Below, piece after piece: positions 43,428 to 52,860 of a stretch of 64,000 bases of DNA. The DNA is from CAYJLF01 sp964371055 (GTDB taxonomy: Bacteria; Eisenbacteria; RBG-16-71-46; CAIMUX01). The stretch's first letter is position 1. Each line of letters opens with the position of its first letter. The notes beneath the pieces are model-generated. The model was not told the origin of the DNA. It saw only the letters and a list, made by a program, of their open reading frames with translations, and ran no database searches. The stretch spans positions 248,001-312,000 of the forward strand of contig CAYJLF010000004.1 of NCBI GenBank assembly GCA_964371055.1. The letters run 5' to 3'. Position numbers and translations under genes: made by a program.

Positions 43428-45020
43428 ATGATCGCTGCGCCGCGGCCATCGCAACTCCCGGCCCCCCTCGCGCGAAGCAGCGGCGCCCTCGCCGCCCTGT
43501 CGGCGCTCGTCTTCTTCTCCGCCCTTCTGGCGGGCGGCTGTGCCCCGACCGCGCGGCTGACGATCCTGCACACCAACGACACGCACGGCCATCTCCTCCC
43601 CTTCAGCTACCCCGAGGGGTTGACGGGCGACGCCGAGCTCGACTCGATCAAGGTGAGGCGCGCGGTCGGCGGCATCGCCCGACGGGCGACGCTGGCGAGT
43701 CGCGTGCGAGGCGAGGTGGACCGCACGGGAGGGACCACGCTCCTCCTCGACGCGGGAGATTTCTGCGACGGCACCCCTTTCAGCACCGAGTACCAGGGTA
43801 GGGCGGACGTCGCGGCGATGAAGGTGGCCGGATACGACGTGCTGACCTTCGGAAACCACGAGTTCAGCCCGACGCTGGACCAGGTGCGCGCCCTGGTCGA
43901 ACTGGCGGCCCAGGGGCCTCGTTCCGTGCCTTTCCTGAGTGCGAACGTCGTGCGGCGCGGCACGGGAGCGACCCTGGTCCGGCCTCGAATGATCAAAGAC
44001 GTCGGCGACTTGCGTCTCGGCATCTTCGGCCTGACGACCCCCGAGGCGGCCAGCTATCGAGGCGCGCGCGACAGCCTCGAAGTTCTCCCCCCCATCGAGA
44101 CGGCGCGGGCCCAGGTGGCGGCGCTGCGCGCGGAGGGGGCCGACGCGATCCTCCTCCTCTCGCACTGCGGCCACGGGACGGACGAGGAGCTGGCGCGCGA
44201 GGTCCCCGGCCTCGACATCATCGTGGGAGGGCACTCCCACTCCCGCCTTCCGTCTGGGGAGATCTACGCCCCGTTCGAGATGAGCCCGGCCGACACCGGG
44301 GGCACGATCATCGTCCAGGCTCACCAGTGGGGGGGCGAGCTCGGCCGGCTCGACGTCGAGTTCCGGCGGAACGACGGTCGATGGACCCGCTCCGCGGCGC
44401 GCGCCCGCCTCCTCCCGGTCACGACGGGGATCCCGGAGGATCCGGCGACGGCCCGCGCGGTGCAGGCCTTCTGGGAGCCGATCGCCCCGGTCTTCGCCGA
44501 GCGCGTCGGCGAGGCGTCCGGCGATTTCACCAGCCGCCGGCGCAGCGATGGCGGCTGGGACCTGGCCGAGTACAACCTGGTGGCCGACGCGGTGCGGGAG
44601 AGCTTCGCGGCGGAGTTCGACCTCGAGAACATGGGCGGCGTGCGCGCCGCGCTCGTCCGGGGTCCGATCACGCTGGGCGACCTCGTCCACCTCGACCCGT
44701 TCGGGAACACTGTCATCCGTTTCCAGATCAAAGGTCGCGACCTGAAAAGGCTCCTCGAGCGGCACACCCCCGCCGTCTCCGGTCTCCGTTACCGGGTCGA
44801 GAACCGGACCCTCACCTTCGCCGAGCTGGGGGGGCGCGGAATCGAAGACGAGCGGATCTACGATGGGACGACGAACTCGTACTTCGCGGGCGGGGCGCTC
44901 AAGGACATCCCGGTCACCGACACCGGACGGGCCCGCCTCGATGTCCTCAAGGAGTACATCCGCGATCGCGGTCCGGTCTCTCCCCGCTATGACGGACGGA
45001 GGATCGTCACTCGGAACTGA
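43428..45020 (+). CDS. 5'-nucleotidase/UshA-family metallophosphatase lipoprotein
   Basis: This 530-residue protein has a signal peptide with lipobox LLAGGC, so it is membrane-anchored. The metallophosphoesterase motifs are ILHTNDTHGHL, LLDAGDFCDG, TFGNHEFSP and GGHSHSRL, and the C-terminal 5'-nucleotidase domain follows from about residue 350 (YNLVADAVRESFAAEFDLEN). UshA-type enzymes hydrolyse nucleotides and UDP-sugars outside the cytoplasm. ATG 43428 follows AAGGAG. It ends one base before the convergent AI-2E-type gene. Confidence 0.92.
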   Translation: MIAAPRPSQLPAPLARSSGALAALSALVFFSALLAGGCAPTARLTILHTNDTHGHLLPFSYPEGLTGDAELDSIKVRRAVGGIARRATLASRVRGEVDRTGGTTLLLDAGDFCDGTPFSTEYQGRADVAAMKVAGYDVLTFGNHEFSPTLDQVRALVELAAQGPRSVPFLSANVVRRGTGATLVRPRMIKDVGDLRLGIFGLTTPEAASYRGARDSLEVLPPIETARAQVAALRAEGADAILLLSHCGHGTDEELAREVPGLDIIVGGHSHSRLPSGEIYAPFEMSPADTGGTIIVQAHQWGGELGRLDVEFRRNDGRWTRSAARARLLPVTTGIPEDPATARAVQAFWEPIAPVFAERVGEASGDFTSRRRSDGGWDLAEYNLVADAVRESFAAEFDLENMGGVRAALVRGPITLGDLVHLDPFGNTVIRFQIKGRDLKRLLERHTPAVSGLRYRVENRTLTFAELGGRGIEDERIYDGTTNSYFAGGALKDIPVTDTGRARLDVLKEYIRDRGPVSPRYDGRRIVTRN

Positions 45021-46187
45021 TCAGACGGGGTCGTCCGGCTCGCGGCGGAGCAGCCGGAACGAATCGCCGCGCACCAGCGGCTCGCGGATCCCTTCCTGGT
45101 AGATGCGGTAGAGGGCCATCGCCAGCGCGAGCGCCATCGGTCCGAGCACGATCCCGACGAAACCGAAGAGCTTCAGTCCACCCAGGATCGCCAGGAAGAG
45201 CCAGAGGAGCGGCAGCTTCATCTCGCGGCCGATGAGAAACGGCCGGAGCACGTTGTCGAGCAGCGAGACAAAGAAGGTGCCGTAGATCGCGAGCCCGATG
45301 CCGGCGCCGGGGCGGCCACTCAGGAAGAGCCCGACGGCGACCGGTACCCAGATTCCCGCGGACCCGAAGACCGGGATCATGGACGCCACGAAGGTCAAAA
45401 CCGACAAGAGGACCGGCACCGGCGCACCGGCCACCCAGAATCCGAGGCCCGCCGCGACCGCCTGCGCCGCTGCGGTCAGGAGGACGCCGCGGAAGACGAC
45501 CGCGATCGTGCGTCCCGCGATGCCGAAGAGACGCGCGGAGAGGTCGGCGTCGAGGGGGAGCGCCCGCTGGAGCGACCGGACCCAGCCGGTGCCGTTGACG
45601 AGGAAGAAGTAGAAGGCGAAGATCGTGACGCCCATCTGGACGAAGGCGACCGGCACGTTTCGGGTCACGCTCTTCATCTGTCCCAGGAGGAAGGCCTGCA
45701 CGGCCTCGGCCCCCTCCTGCAATCTGGCTTGCAGCGCGATCGCCCCCCCCGCGGGATCGCCCTCCAGGAGGACATAGACGACACCGCGCAGCGGCGATCG
45801 ATCGATCCAGGCCGCGACCCGCTCGAAGGCTTCGGGCGAGAGGAAGTCCCGCAGGGTCGGCCAAAGCCCGCGCGCTTCCCCCACGAGCGAAACGACGAGA
45901 AAGATCGACGGGATGAAAACGATGGCCAACCCCAGGATCGTCGTGGCGACCGCCCCTGCCCGCTCGCTGTGCAGCCATCCGGCCAGGCGGCGCTGGACCG
46001 GATAGAAGAGCACCGCCAGGGTGACGGCCCAGAGGATCGGCGTGGCGAGCTGCCAGTAGATCGCCACCAGAAGCCCCGTCACCGAGAGGACGACGAAGGC
46101 GAAACCGAGCGCCAGCGCCCGCTTCCGCAGTTCCTCCACGCCGGGCGCCACCGGCCCGGGCGGCGGATCGTCGTCCCTGCGGTTCAT
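45021..46187 (-). CDS. AI-2E/PerM-family membrane protein
   Basis: This 388-residue protein has eight predicted helices and the family pattern AVTLAVLFYPVQRRLAGWL, ASMIPVFGSAGIWVPVAV and DNVLRPFLIGREMKLPLLW. The family includes AI-2 exporters, Na+/H+ antiporters and uncharacterised permeases, so the substrate is open. It overlaps the stop of the upstream DUF523 gene by four bases and is translated with it. Confidence 0.88.
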   Translation of the reverse strand: MNRRDDDPPPGPVAPGVEELRKRALALGFAFVVLSVTGLLVAIYWQLATPILWAVTLAVLFYPVQRRLAGWLHSERAGAVATTILGLAIVFIPSIFLVVSLVGEARGLWPTLRDFLSPEAFERVAAWIDRSPLRGVVYVLLEGDPAGGAIALQARLQEGAEAVQAFLLGQMKSVTRNVPVAFVQMGVTIFAFYFFLVNGTGWVRSLQRALPLDADLSARLFGIAGRTIAVVFRGVLLTAAAQAVAAGLGFWVAGAPVPVLLSVLTFVASMIPVFGSAGIWVPVAVGLFLSGRPGAGIGLAIYGTFFVSLLDNVLRPFLIGREMKLPLLWLFLAILGGLKLFGFVGIVLGPMALALAMALYRIYQEGIREPLVRGDSFRLLRREPDDPV

Positions 46188-46717
46188 CGCGGCGGCCCGC
46201 CCCGCAGGACGGCCTCGACATCTCGGACCCGTTCGACAAAGGAGCGCGCAAAGGCGCGATCGGCCAGCATCTCCTCGTCCGCGACCGGCCGATCAGGATG
46301 GGCGTCCATCCAGGCGCGCGCGAAGAGGCCGGCCGCGATCAGCCGCGGTTCCGCCGTCCGGTCGTCCGCGGCGAAGAGCTTGACGCCTCGAGGACCGCAG
46401 CTCGGTGAGCCCTTCTTGAGGATGAAGCCACAGAGGTCGTCCGGCAGCGCCGCGAGAGAGCGCCGTACCCAGGAACTCATCGCGGCGGTGCGATCGATGC
46501 GCGTCCCGGTCGTCAGAAGCCGTGGAGAACCGACGTCGCCCTCCAGGCGCAGGGTCTCGCGCGGCACGCCGAACCCCGCCTCCGCCTCCGGACAGACGGC
46601 CACCCACTCGAACTGCGCCCCCAGTTCGTCGGCGATGAACGGATCGCGGCGGTGATCGCCGTCGTACCGCACGCGCTCCCCCAGCAGGCAGGCGCTGATT
46701 CCGACCTTCGGTAGCAT
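46184..46717 (-). CDS. DUF523 protein (thiouracil desulfurase TudS-like)
   Basis: This 177-residue protein has the DUF523 motifs GISACLLGERVRYDG (C10), VAVCPEAEAGFGVPR (C42) and KKGSPSCGPRGV (C107). In the characterised family member TudS, three cysteines hold a 4Fe-4S cluster that removes sulfur from thiouracil. C10, C42 and C107 match that spacing well. The physiological substrate here is unknown. ATG 46717 follows GGAAGGG. The AI-2E-type gene is coupled to it by a four-base overlap. It is divergent from the agmatinase-family gene. Confidence 0.88.
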   Translation of the reverse strand: MLPKVGISACLLGERVRYDGDHRRDPFIADELGAQFEWVAVCPEAEAGFGVPRETLRLEGDVGSPRLLTTGTRIDRTAAMSSWVRRSLAALPDDLCGFILKKGSPSCGPRGVKLFAADDRTAEPRLIAAGLFARAWMDAHPDRPVADEEMLADRAFARSFVERVRDVEAVLRGGPPR

Positions 46718-46817
46718 GACCCTTCCACGATGCCAGAGCGGCCCGCCGCACGCACGGGGTTTCGGCGGGAGAAGGAGGTTCCCTCTTCCCCCTCGGTCGT
46801 GGCATTCTCGACCTGCC

Positions 46818-47876
46818 ATGCAACCACCCTTCGATCCGGATGGTCCGGCCGTCGGTTCGGGCATCTTCGGGCTCCCGCACGAGGCGCACGAGGCGGGAGT
46901 CATCCTCATCCCGGTCCCGTGGGAAGCCACGGTCTCCTATCGGTCCGGGACCGCGGGTGGTCCCGAGGCGATCCTGGCCGCCAGCCGGCAGGTCGACCTC
47001 TTCGATCGGGCGACCGGACGCCCCTGGGAGGCGGGGATCGCCATGCTCCCCTTGCCCGCCGAGGTCCGGGCCTGGAACGACGGCGCGCGTCGGCTGGCGC
47101 GGCCGGTCATCGAGGCCGGAGGGGTCGAGCGCCCGTCGTTCGAGGAGACTCCGTGGAAGGACGACGCTCCCACCGATCCCCTCCGCCGCGCCGAGGCGGT
47201 CGACCGCCTCTCGACGCAGATGAACGCCTGGGTCGGGGAGCGCGCGGCGGAATGGCTCGACCGCGGAAGGCTCGTCGGACTCGTCGGCGGGGATCACTCG
47301 ACGCCGTTCGGTCTGATCCGCGAAGTCGCCGCGCGCCGCCCCGGACTCGGGATTCTGCACCTCGACGCGCATGCCGATCTCCGTCGCGCCTACGAAGGGT
47401 TCCGCTGGTCGCATGCATCCATCATGTGGAACGTGCTGGAGGAGATTCCGGGCGTCGCCCGGCTCGTCCAGGTCGGCGTCCGGGACTTCGGCGAGGCGGA
47501 GGAGAAGCTGATCCGTGAGTCGGAGGGGCGGATCGCCACGTGGTTCGACGACGATCTCCGCCGTCGCCTGCAGAACGGAGCCTCCTGGAGCTCGCTCGCC
47601 GTCGAGATCGTCGACGCTCTCCCGTCCGAGGTCTATCTCTCGTTCGACATCGACGGACTTGATCCGTCGCTCTGCCCGCACACCGGGACCCCCGTCCCCG
47701 GGGGGCTCAGCCTGGCCGAGGCCGTTTCGCTCCTGCGCCGGGTCGCCGAGAGCGGTCGGACGATCGTCGGCTTCGATCTGGTCGAGGTCGCACCCGATCC
47801 CACCGGCGACGAGTGGGACGCGAATGTCGGATCGAGGTTGCTCTACAAGATGATCGGCTACGCCCGGCGGAGGTGA
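46818..47876 (+). CDS. Agmatinase/arginase-family ureohydrolase
   Basis: This 352-residue enzyme has the dinuclear Mn motifs GLVGGDHSTPFG, HLDAHADLRRAY and YLSFDIDGLDPSL, with the ligands H, D and D in place. The family includes agmatinase, arginase and guanidino-acid hydrolases. An N-terminal insertion near residues 90-125 makes it longer than E. coli SpeB (306 residues), so the substrate is uncertain. ATG 46818 has no clear ribosome site. It converges on the large fusion gene with an 18-base gap. Confidence 0.87.
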   Translation: MQPPFDPDGPAVGSGIFGLPHEAHEAGVILIPVPWEATVSYRSGTAGGPEAILAASRQVDLFDRATGRPWEAGIAMLPLPAEVRAWNDGARRLARPVIEAGGVERPSFEETPWKDDAPTDPLRRAEAVDRLSTQMNAWVGERAAEWLDRGRLVGLVGGDHSTPFGLIREVAARRPGLGILHLDAHADLRRAYEGFRWSHASIMWNVLEEIPGVARLVQVGVRDFGEAEEKLIRESEGRIATWFDDDLRRRLQNGASWSSLAVEIVDALPSEVYLSFDIDGLDPSLCPHTGTPVPGGLSLAEAVSLLRRVAESGRTIVGFDLVEVAPDPTGDEWDANVGSRLLYKMIGYARRR

Positions 47877-47894
47877 TCCGCGATGCGCGGCCGG

Positions 47895-50800
47895 CTATCC
47901 CTCCAACCCCGGCTCGTCGTCCAGCATCCGCACCAGCCCCGCGTGTTCGCGATCGACCTTGAACCGGAACATCCGGAAGTACTGCGGCCGGAAGAAACCC
48001 GTCGTGACCGCTCGCACCCCCCGCGAGCGGAGCCGCCGGAAGAAGTCCTCCATCAGCTGTTCCGAAATCCCCTGCCGCCGGTGCGTCGGCGCGACCACGA
48101 TCTTCTCCATGTGGACCGTATCGGGATCGGTCTGGTGGTAGACGAGCCCCCCGAGCACGCGGGCATCCTCGTCCACCGCCACGAGGAACTGGTGGCCGGC
48201 CCGGAAACGGATCCGAATGCCGCTCTGGAAGAAGAGCCGATGGAGGGACCACACTTCACGCGGGTTGGAGGCATGCCGGACGCGGAAGAAACGCCCCGCC
48301 CGATCGCGATGGGTGATGACCAGGTCCGAGACCCGCGTTCCCCCCTGTTCGACCAACGCCAGGTCGGCCGGTTCCTCCGGACGGAGGTGGGCGTAGGTCA
48401 GGCGCGCGAGGAAGTAGACCTGTCGCTCCGGGAGCCCGTGCCGGCGGACCAGTTCACTCGTCTCGCGCATGAGCCGGTCGACCGACGGAAAGCCGGAACG
48501 CGCCTCCTCGACGAGCGAGTCGAGAAGGTCGCGAAGCGGACCCTCCGCCTCGGCGAAGACCGTCTCCCGGAAGAGGCGCAGCCGCGTCTCGGGGCGGATC
48601 GCCTCCAGGTCGGAGAGGGCATAGCTGTCCCAGAGATCGCGCAGCGTCCGGGCGGTCGCCGCCGGGGCCGCGTTGGGGTTCGCCTCGGCCCAGCGATGGT
48701 AACGCCGAACCGCCCCTGCCAGCCGCCGGGGGATGTAGCGCCCCTCGTCCAGCTGCTGCCGGAAGAGGGCCAGCGTCTCTCCGCGCCCCGGAAAGTGCCG
48801 CTCGAAGTCGGGGTCGACCGCGAGCTCGCCCAGGAGCGTGCGCCCTTCCCCCTCCCCCAGGACATCGATGACGGCCGCGAAGATCGTATCGCTGCCGACC
48901 ACGCCCCGCAGCACCGGGAATCGCTCCTCCGTCGTCTCGATCAAGCCGAGGCGCAGGCGGCCGAGGAGATCGGCCAGCCCCGTGGCACGTCGCCGTCCGC
49001 TGATCGAGACGAGACGGGCACCCTCCTGGTAATCGTGCGCCGGGACGATCAGGTTTTCGGGGCCGGGCTCGCCGTGCACGAGGCGACGGCCGGTCCGCTC
49101 CCAGAGTTCGACATAGAGCGTGCAGGCGCTCGACGCCAGATGGATCCAGAGCGGGAGGAGCCGCTCCGAGCTTTCGGATCGTTCCATCTCTCGTTCGAGG
49201 AGCCGCGCCACCGTGTCGCCGGGAACGAACTCCTCCGTCCAGAGACGATGCTCCGGCCAGAAGCCCCCGACTTCCTCCACCAGCTTGCGCGAGCCGTCTG
49301 GCGATCCCAGCGAGACGAGCCAGCGGAGTTCCTCCTCCATCTCCTCCAGCGCCATCCCGCGCGCCAGGTTGACGGCGATCTCGAAGGTCCCTGATTGCCG
49401 CGTCTGCACGCTCAGGCGATAGACCGCCTTGCCCCGCCGCGTCCCGAGGTGGCGCACCCGGACTCCCCCTTCCGGGATCTCGGCCAGAGACACGCGCGCG
49501 CCACCCGAGAGAACGAAGACCGCCTCTCGGACGATCGGTGAGACCTCCAGGGCGCCCGAGAGATGCTCGGCGTCCTCTGCATCGCAGCCGGGGTCGAAGC
49601 GAAGCGCCTGCCGCCATCCGTACTCGCGACCCGTCAGGGGATCGATCGCCACGCGGGGCTCGGATCCGAGCCAACGGCGAAATTCGGCCCGCAGGCGCGC
49701 GAGTCCCCGTCGCGCGGTCTCCCGCACGCGCTCACTCTCCTCGGCGAGGTACCAGCGTGACAGCTCGTGCCGGGCCGCCTTGAACCACGCCGGATGATCG
49801 CTGGCGTAGCGGACGACGAATCCGAGGAGGGCGATCGTGCGCTTCTCGTCCAGGGCGGCGCAACTCTCGGGGAGGTCGGGCCGCTGCGAGCCGCACGGAT
49901 CGATGCTCGGGCGCCGCCGGCGAGCGGCCGCCGGGCGCCCTCCGATGCGACGCGCCCCGCGCGCGCGCCCCACCTGGCTCAGGAAGGCGAGAAACGCCTG
50001 CATGATCTCGTCCGGCAGCGTTCGCCGCGAGATCGCCGCCGCGCCGGACGCGTTCAGCACGGCCGGATCGGCCGCGAGGAAGGCGATCATGGTCGGCCCG
50101 ACCATCTCGGGGGCTCCGTGGGGCAGGAGAGCGCGGAACGCCATGGACCGGACGTCCGGCAGGCGATGGAGAACCGCGCGCCGAAGCGGGATGCGCGCCA
50201 GCTCGCTCCGGAGGGCGTCCTCTTCGCCCGCGACCTGCTCGAAGAGCGCGACCAGGCGCTGTCCCTCCTTCTCCCCCGCGCCGGGGAGCGCCACCGCCGC
50301 CAGGTGGAGGGTGGCGGCGGTTCGATCCTCGCGCCAGAGCGCGTCCTGCAGGCGCTGCTGCTCCTCTGCGGTGAGCGTGGGGTCCGCGGCGAGCCCGGCC
50401 ACCCGCAGCGTCTCCTCGCCGTCCTCGCGCGCCCGGCGTCGCGGCCGGTAGAGGGATGCGGCACCGGTGAAGGTCACGAGGGCGTGGTTGCCCAGCCAGA
50501 GGGTCGGCGCCCGGAGGATCTTCTCCAGGTCGATGCGCGGCCCCGGCCCCTCGTACCAGAGATCTCCGCAGCGGAACCAACCGTGCACGGAGCTCCACTC
50601 CAGCGGCAGGCGACGGCCGAGCCGAGGCAGGAGGAGCCCCTCGGCGTCGGCGGAGAGGTCCCCAAGCGTCAGCCCGATCTCCCGCAGCCACCAGTGCGGG
50701 ATCCGGACCTCGAGCGGTCCCACCGTCATCCGCGCGGCGCGGCCGCGGTACATCTCTTCGATCAGGTCGGCGAAGTGCTCCTCGACCACCTTGCGCCGGA

Positions 50801-52706
50801 AGGTCCCCTTGGGGGTCAGCTCTTCGTGCTCGAGGTCGAGCGGACGCGGCAGCAGCGCGAAGTCGAGCACCCGCTCGAAGGGGGCGAGGAAGCCGTTGAC
50901 GGTCACAACGATCCCGTTCAGATAGTCGCGCAGGGTTTCCGGGGACATCTCAGTCAGGGCCGGTGGACCGAACCCGAGATCGGGCCAGAGGAGGAGGGTA
51001 TTGTATTCACGACCGTCGCCGACCAGAAACGCCTGCCGGATCTCCGCGAACGACTGGAAGAGAGATTCGACCCGCTGCGGCGCGACCGTCTGCCCGCGGA
51101 CGTTCTTGTAAATGTCCTTCTTCCGGTCGACGATCGTGACGAAGCCGTCGTCATCGACTTCGACCAGATCCCCGGTGGGGAACCACTCCTCGCGATAGTC
51201 GCGCGCGCCCTCTTCCGGTCCGAAGTATCCCTTCATGACATACGAACCGCGGATCAGGAGTTCCCCGTCGTCGGCCCGCATGACCTCGATCCCGGGCAGC
51301 GGCCGGCCGACGGTTCCCTCCCGGTACCGGCCCGGCGGGGTCATGGTGATGCCGCCGGTCGCCTCGGTCATGCCGAAGCCGCTCATCAGTTCGATCCCGT
51401 GTCGCTGGAAGAACCGGAAGACTTCCGGATCGAGATAGCCGGCGGCGGAGAGGCCGAAGCGGAGGAAGCCGCCGGTCGTCCGGGCCACGGCGGCGCGGCC
51501 GGCGCGGGCGTCGGCGTTTTCCGGCAGGTCCTCGCGGATGCGATCGCGCAGTTGGATCCAGCGCTTGGGAATGCTGATGAAGAGCGTCGGCTGGGCGCGT
51601 CTCAGGCTGTCCAGGAGCGCCTCGAGCGACGGGTTCTCCATGAAGGCGTAACTCGCGCCCCAGAAGAGCGACCCGGTCATCTCGAGCCACCGGCCGAAGG
51701 TGTGGTAGAGCGGCAGGTAGCAGAGCAGGCGATCGCCCTCGCCGATCTCGGGCCAGGCCAGCGCGCGGCAGAAGCGTTTGAAGACGATCTGGCGGTGGGC
51801 AAAGATGATCCCCTTCGGCAGCCCGGTTGTCCCCGAGGTGTACATCAGTGTGGCCGGATCACCCGAGGCAGGTCCCGGGCGATCGGAGAACCACTCCGGC
51901 TCGCCTTCCCCGGCACCTCGCGTGATCAGCTCGTCCAGGGTAAGGATATCCGTGCGTCGCCCCCCCCCGCCGAGAGATGCTCTCATCTCGCCCGGCAGGA
52001 GCCTCACGACCCAGCGCAACGCCGGCAGGTCGGGCAGGAGTGGCAGCATCTTCTCCAGCTGCCGGTCGCTCCCGACGACCAGGACCGCCGACTCGGTCTG
52101 CTCGAGGATCCAGGCAGCCTGTTCGCCCGTCGCGTCGGCCGGAATCGTGACGTTGACCAGTCCTCCGGTCAGACAGGCCAGGTCGGCACAGATCGTCTCG
52201 GGTGAGTTCTCGGCCAGGAAGGCGACCGGCCGGCCGGCCGGGGGCGCGGCGAAGAGCGCGCCGAAGCCATGCTGGATCGCTTCCACCATCCGCTGCACCG
52301 TCGCGAGCGACAGGTCGTCGATCCGATCGCGCCGCAAGACCCTGAGCCAGATCTGCTCGGGTGTACGCTCCGCCCGAGCCTGCAGAAGGGCGGGGACGGT
52401 ATAGTGGGTCCGGTCGATCGCCGCGAGGACCAGGGCCAGCCATCGGTCGGCGGATGGCGTGCCGGCGATTCTCCGCAGGAAGGCCGAGCGTCGCGTCGCA
52501 TCGAGCCAGCTCCAGAGCGCGTCACGATGCGGCTCCGCCGGGGCGCCCGCGCGGCGCCGGGCCCGGGCGGGACGCGGTGGAAGCCCTTCGGCCGGCAAAA
52601 GACCGAGGAGGGCCGCCCCTCGATCGAGCAGGGCCTCCACGTCGATCGACTCCAGCTCTCGCCAGCCCCGTTCGGGATCGGCCAGTCGTTCCAGCTCGGC
52701 GTCCAT
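47895..52706 (-). CDS. Giant acyl-CoA synthetase/helical/kinase-like/GNAT fusion
   Basis: One uninterrupted 1,603-residue frame. Residues about 120-640 are an AMP-binding adenylation domain: Y289-TSGTTGLPKG, ELMSGFGMTEATGG, TGDLVEVDDDG near 510, DRKKDIYKNVRG and the LTPKGTFRRK end. An alpha-helical, HEAT-like region follows to about residue 1000, with an Arg-rich linker near 920. About 1060-1300 resembles a degenerate kinase or aminoglycoside-phosphotransferase lobe with H1211-GEPGPENL in place of HGDxxxxN. The C-terminus (about 1470-1603) is a GNAT acetyltransferase (MEKIVVAPTHRRQGISEQL). The adenylation domain should activate a fatty or aromatic acid; what the rest does is unknown. ATG 52706 follows GGAGGAG. 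It diverges from gltA. Confidence 0.85.
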   Translation of the reverse strand: MDAELERLADPERGWRELESIDVEALLDRGAALLGLLPAEGLPPRPARARRRAGAPAEPHRDALWSWLDATRRSAFLRRIAGTPSADRWLALVLAAIDRTHYTVPALLQARAERTPEQIWLRVLRRDRIDDLSLATVQRMVEAIQHGFGALFAAPPAGRPVAFLAENSPETICADLACLTGGLVNVTIPADATGEQAAWILEQTESAVLVVGSDRQLEKMLPLLPDLPALRWVVRLLPGEMRASLGGGGRRTDILTLDELITRGAGEGEPEWFSDRPGPASGDPATLMYTSGTTGLPKGIIFAHRQIVFKRFCRALAWPEIGEGDRLLCYLPLYHTFGRWLEMTGSLFWGASYAFMENPSLEALLDSLRRAQPTLFISIPKRWIQLRDRIREDLPENADARAGRAAVARTTGGFLRFGLSAAGYLDPEVFRFFQRHGIELMSGFGMTEATGGITMTPPGRYREGTVGRPLPGIEVMRADDGELLIRGSYVMKGYFGPEEGARDYREEWFPTGDLVEVDDDGFVTIVDRKKDIYKNVRGQTVAPQRVESLFQSFAEIRQAFLVGDGREYNTLLLWPDLGFGPPALTEMSPETLRDYLNGIVVTVNGFLAPFERVLDFALLPRPLDLEHEELTPKGTFRRKVVEEHFADLIEEMYRGRAARMTVGPLEVRIPHWWLREIGLTLGDLSADAEGLLLPRLGRRLPLEWSSVHGWFRCGDLWYEGPGPRIDLEKILRAPTLWLGNHALVTFTGAASLYRPRRRAREDGEETLRVAGLAADPTLTAEEQQRLQDALWREDRTAATLHLAAVALPGAGEKEGQRLVALFEQVAGEEDALRSELARIPLRRAVLHRLPDVRSMAFRALLPHGAPEMVGPTMIAFLAADPAVLNASGAAAISRRTLPDEIMQAFLAFLSQVGRARGARRIGGRPAAARRRRPSIDPCGSQRPDLPESCAALDEKRTIALLGFVVRYASDHPAWFKAARHELSRWYLAEESERVRETARRGLARLRAEFRRWLGSEPRVAIDPLTGREYGWRQALRFDPGCDAEDAEHLSGALEVSPIVREAVFVLSGGARVSLAEIPEGGVRVRHLGTRRGKAVYRLSVQTRQSGTFEIAVNLARGMALEEMEEELRWLVSLGSPDGSRKLVEEVGGFWPEHRLWTEEFVPGDTVARLLEREMERSESSERLLPLWIHLASSACTLYVELWERTGRRLVHGEPGPENLIVPAHDYQEGARLVSISGRRRATGLADLLGRLRLGLIETTEERFPVLRGVVGSDTIFAAVIDVLGEGEGRTLLGELAVDPDFERHFPGRGETLALFRQQLDEGRYIPRRLAGAVRRYHRWAEANPNAAPAATARTLRDLWDSYALSDLEAIRPETRLRLFRETVFAEAEGPLRDLLDSLVEEARSGFPSVDRLMRETSELVRRHGLPERQVYFLARLTYAHLRPEEPADLALVEQGGTRVSDLVITHRDRAGRFFRVRHASNPREVWSLHRLFFQSGIRIRFRAGHQFLVAVDEDARVLGGLVYHQTDPDTVHMEKIVVAPTHRRQGISEQLMEDFFRRLRSRGVRAVTTGFFRPQYFRMFRFKVDREHAGLVRMLDDEPGLEG

Positions 52707-52760
52707 GCGCTCTCCTCCGCCGGCCGTCGCTCCGAGGCACGCCCCGGAGCAGATCAGGAC

Positions 52761-52790
52761 TTGTCGGCCAGCACCGGATTTGAGCACAAT
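52761..52790 (+). promoter_or_regulatory. Candidate promoter for citrate synthase
   Basis: TTGTCG (52761-52766) and CACAAT (52785-52790) are 18 bases apart, about 70 bases before the gltA ATG. The rest of 52707-52860 shows only the two ribosome sites. Confidence 0.3.
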
Positions 52791-52860
52791 GACCAGCCGG
52801 GGTCCAGACTCCCGGTGCGTCACGATCCGCCAACCCCAACCGCAAGGGGAGGAGACCACC

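Noticed and set aside
47895..52706. Fusion as an artefact of a missed stop or frameshift
   Set aside because: The frame is open for 4.8 kb, with no start/stop clusters at domain junctions and continuous codon usage.
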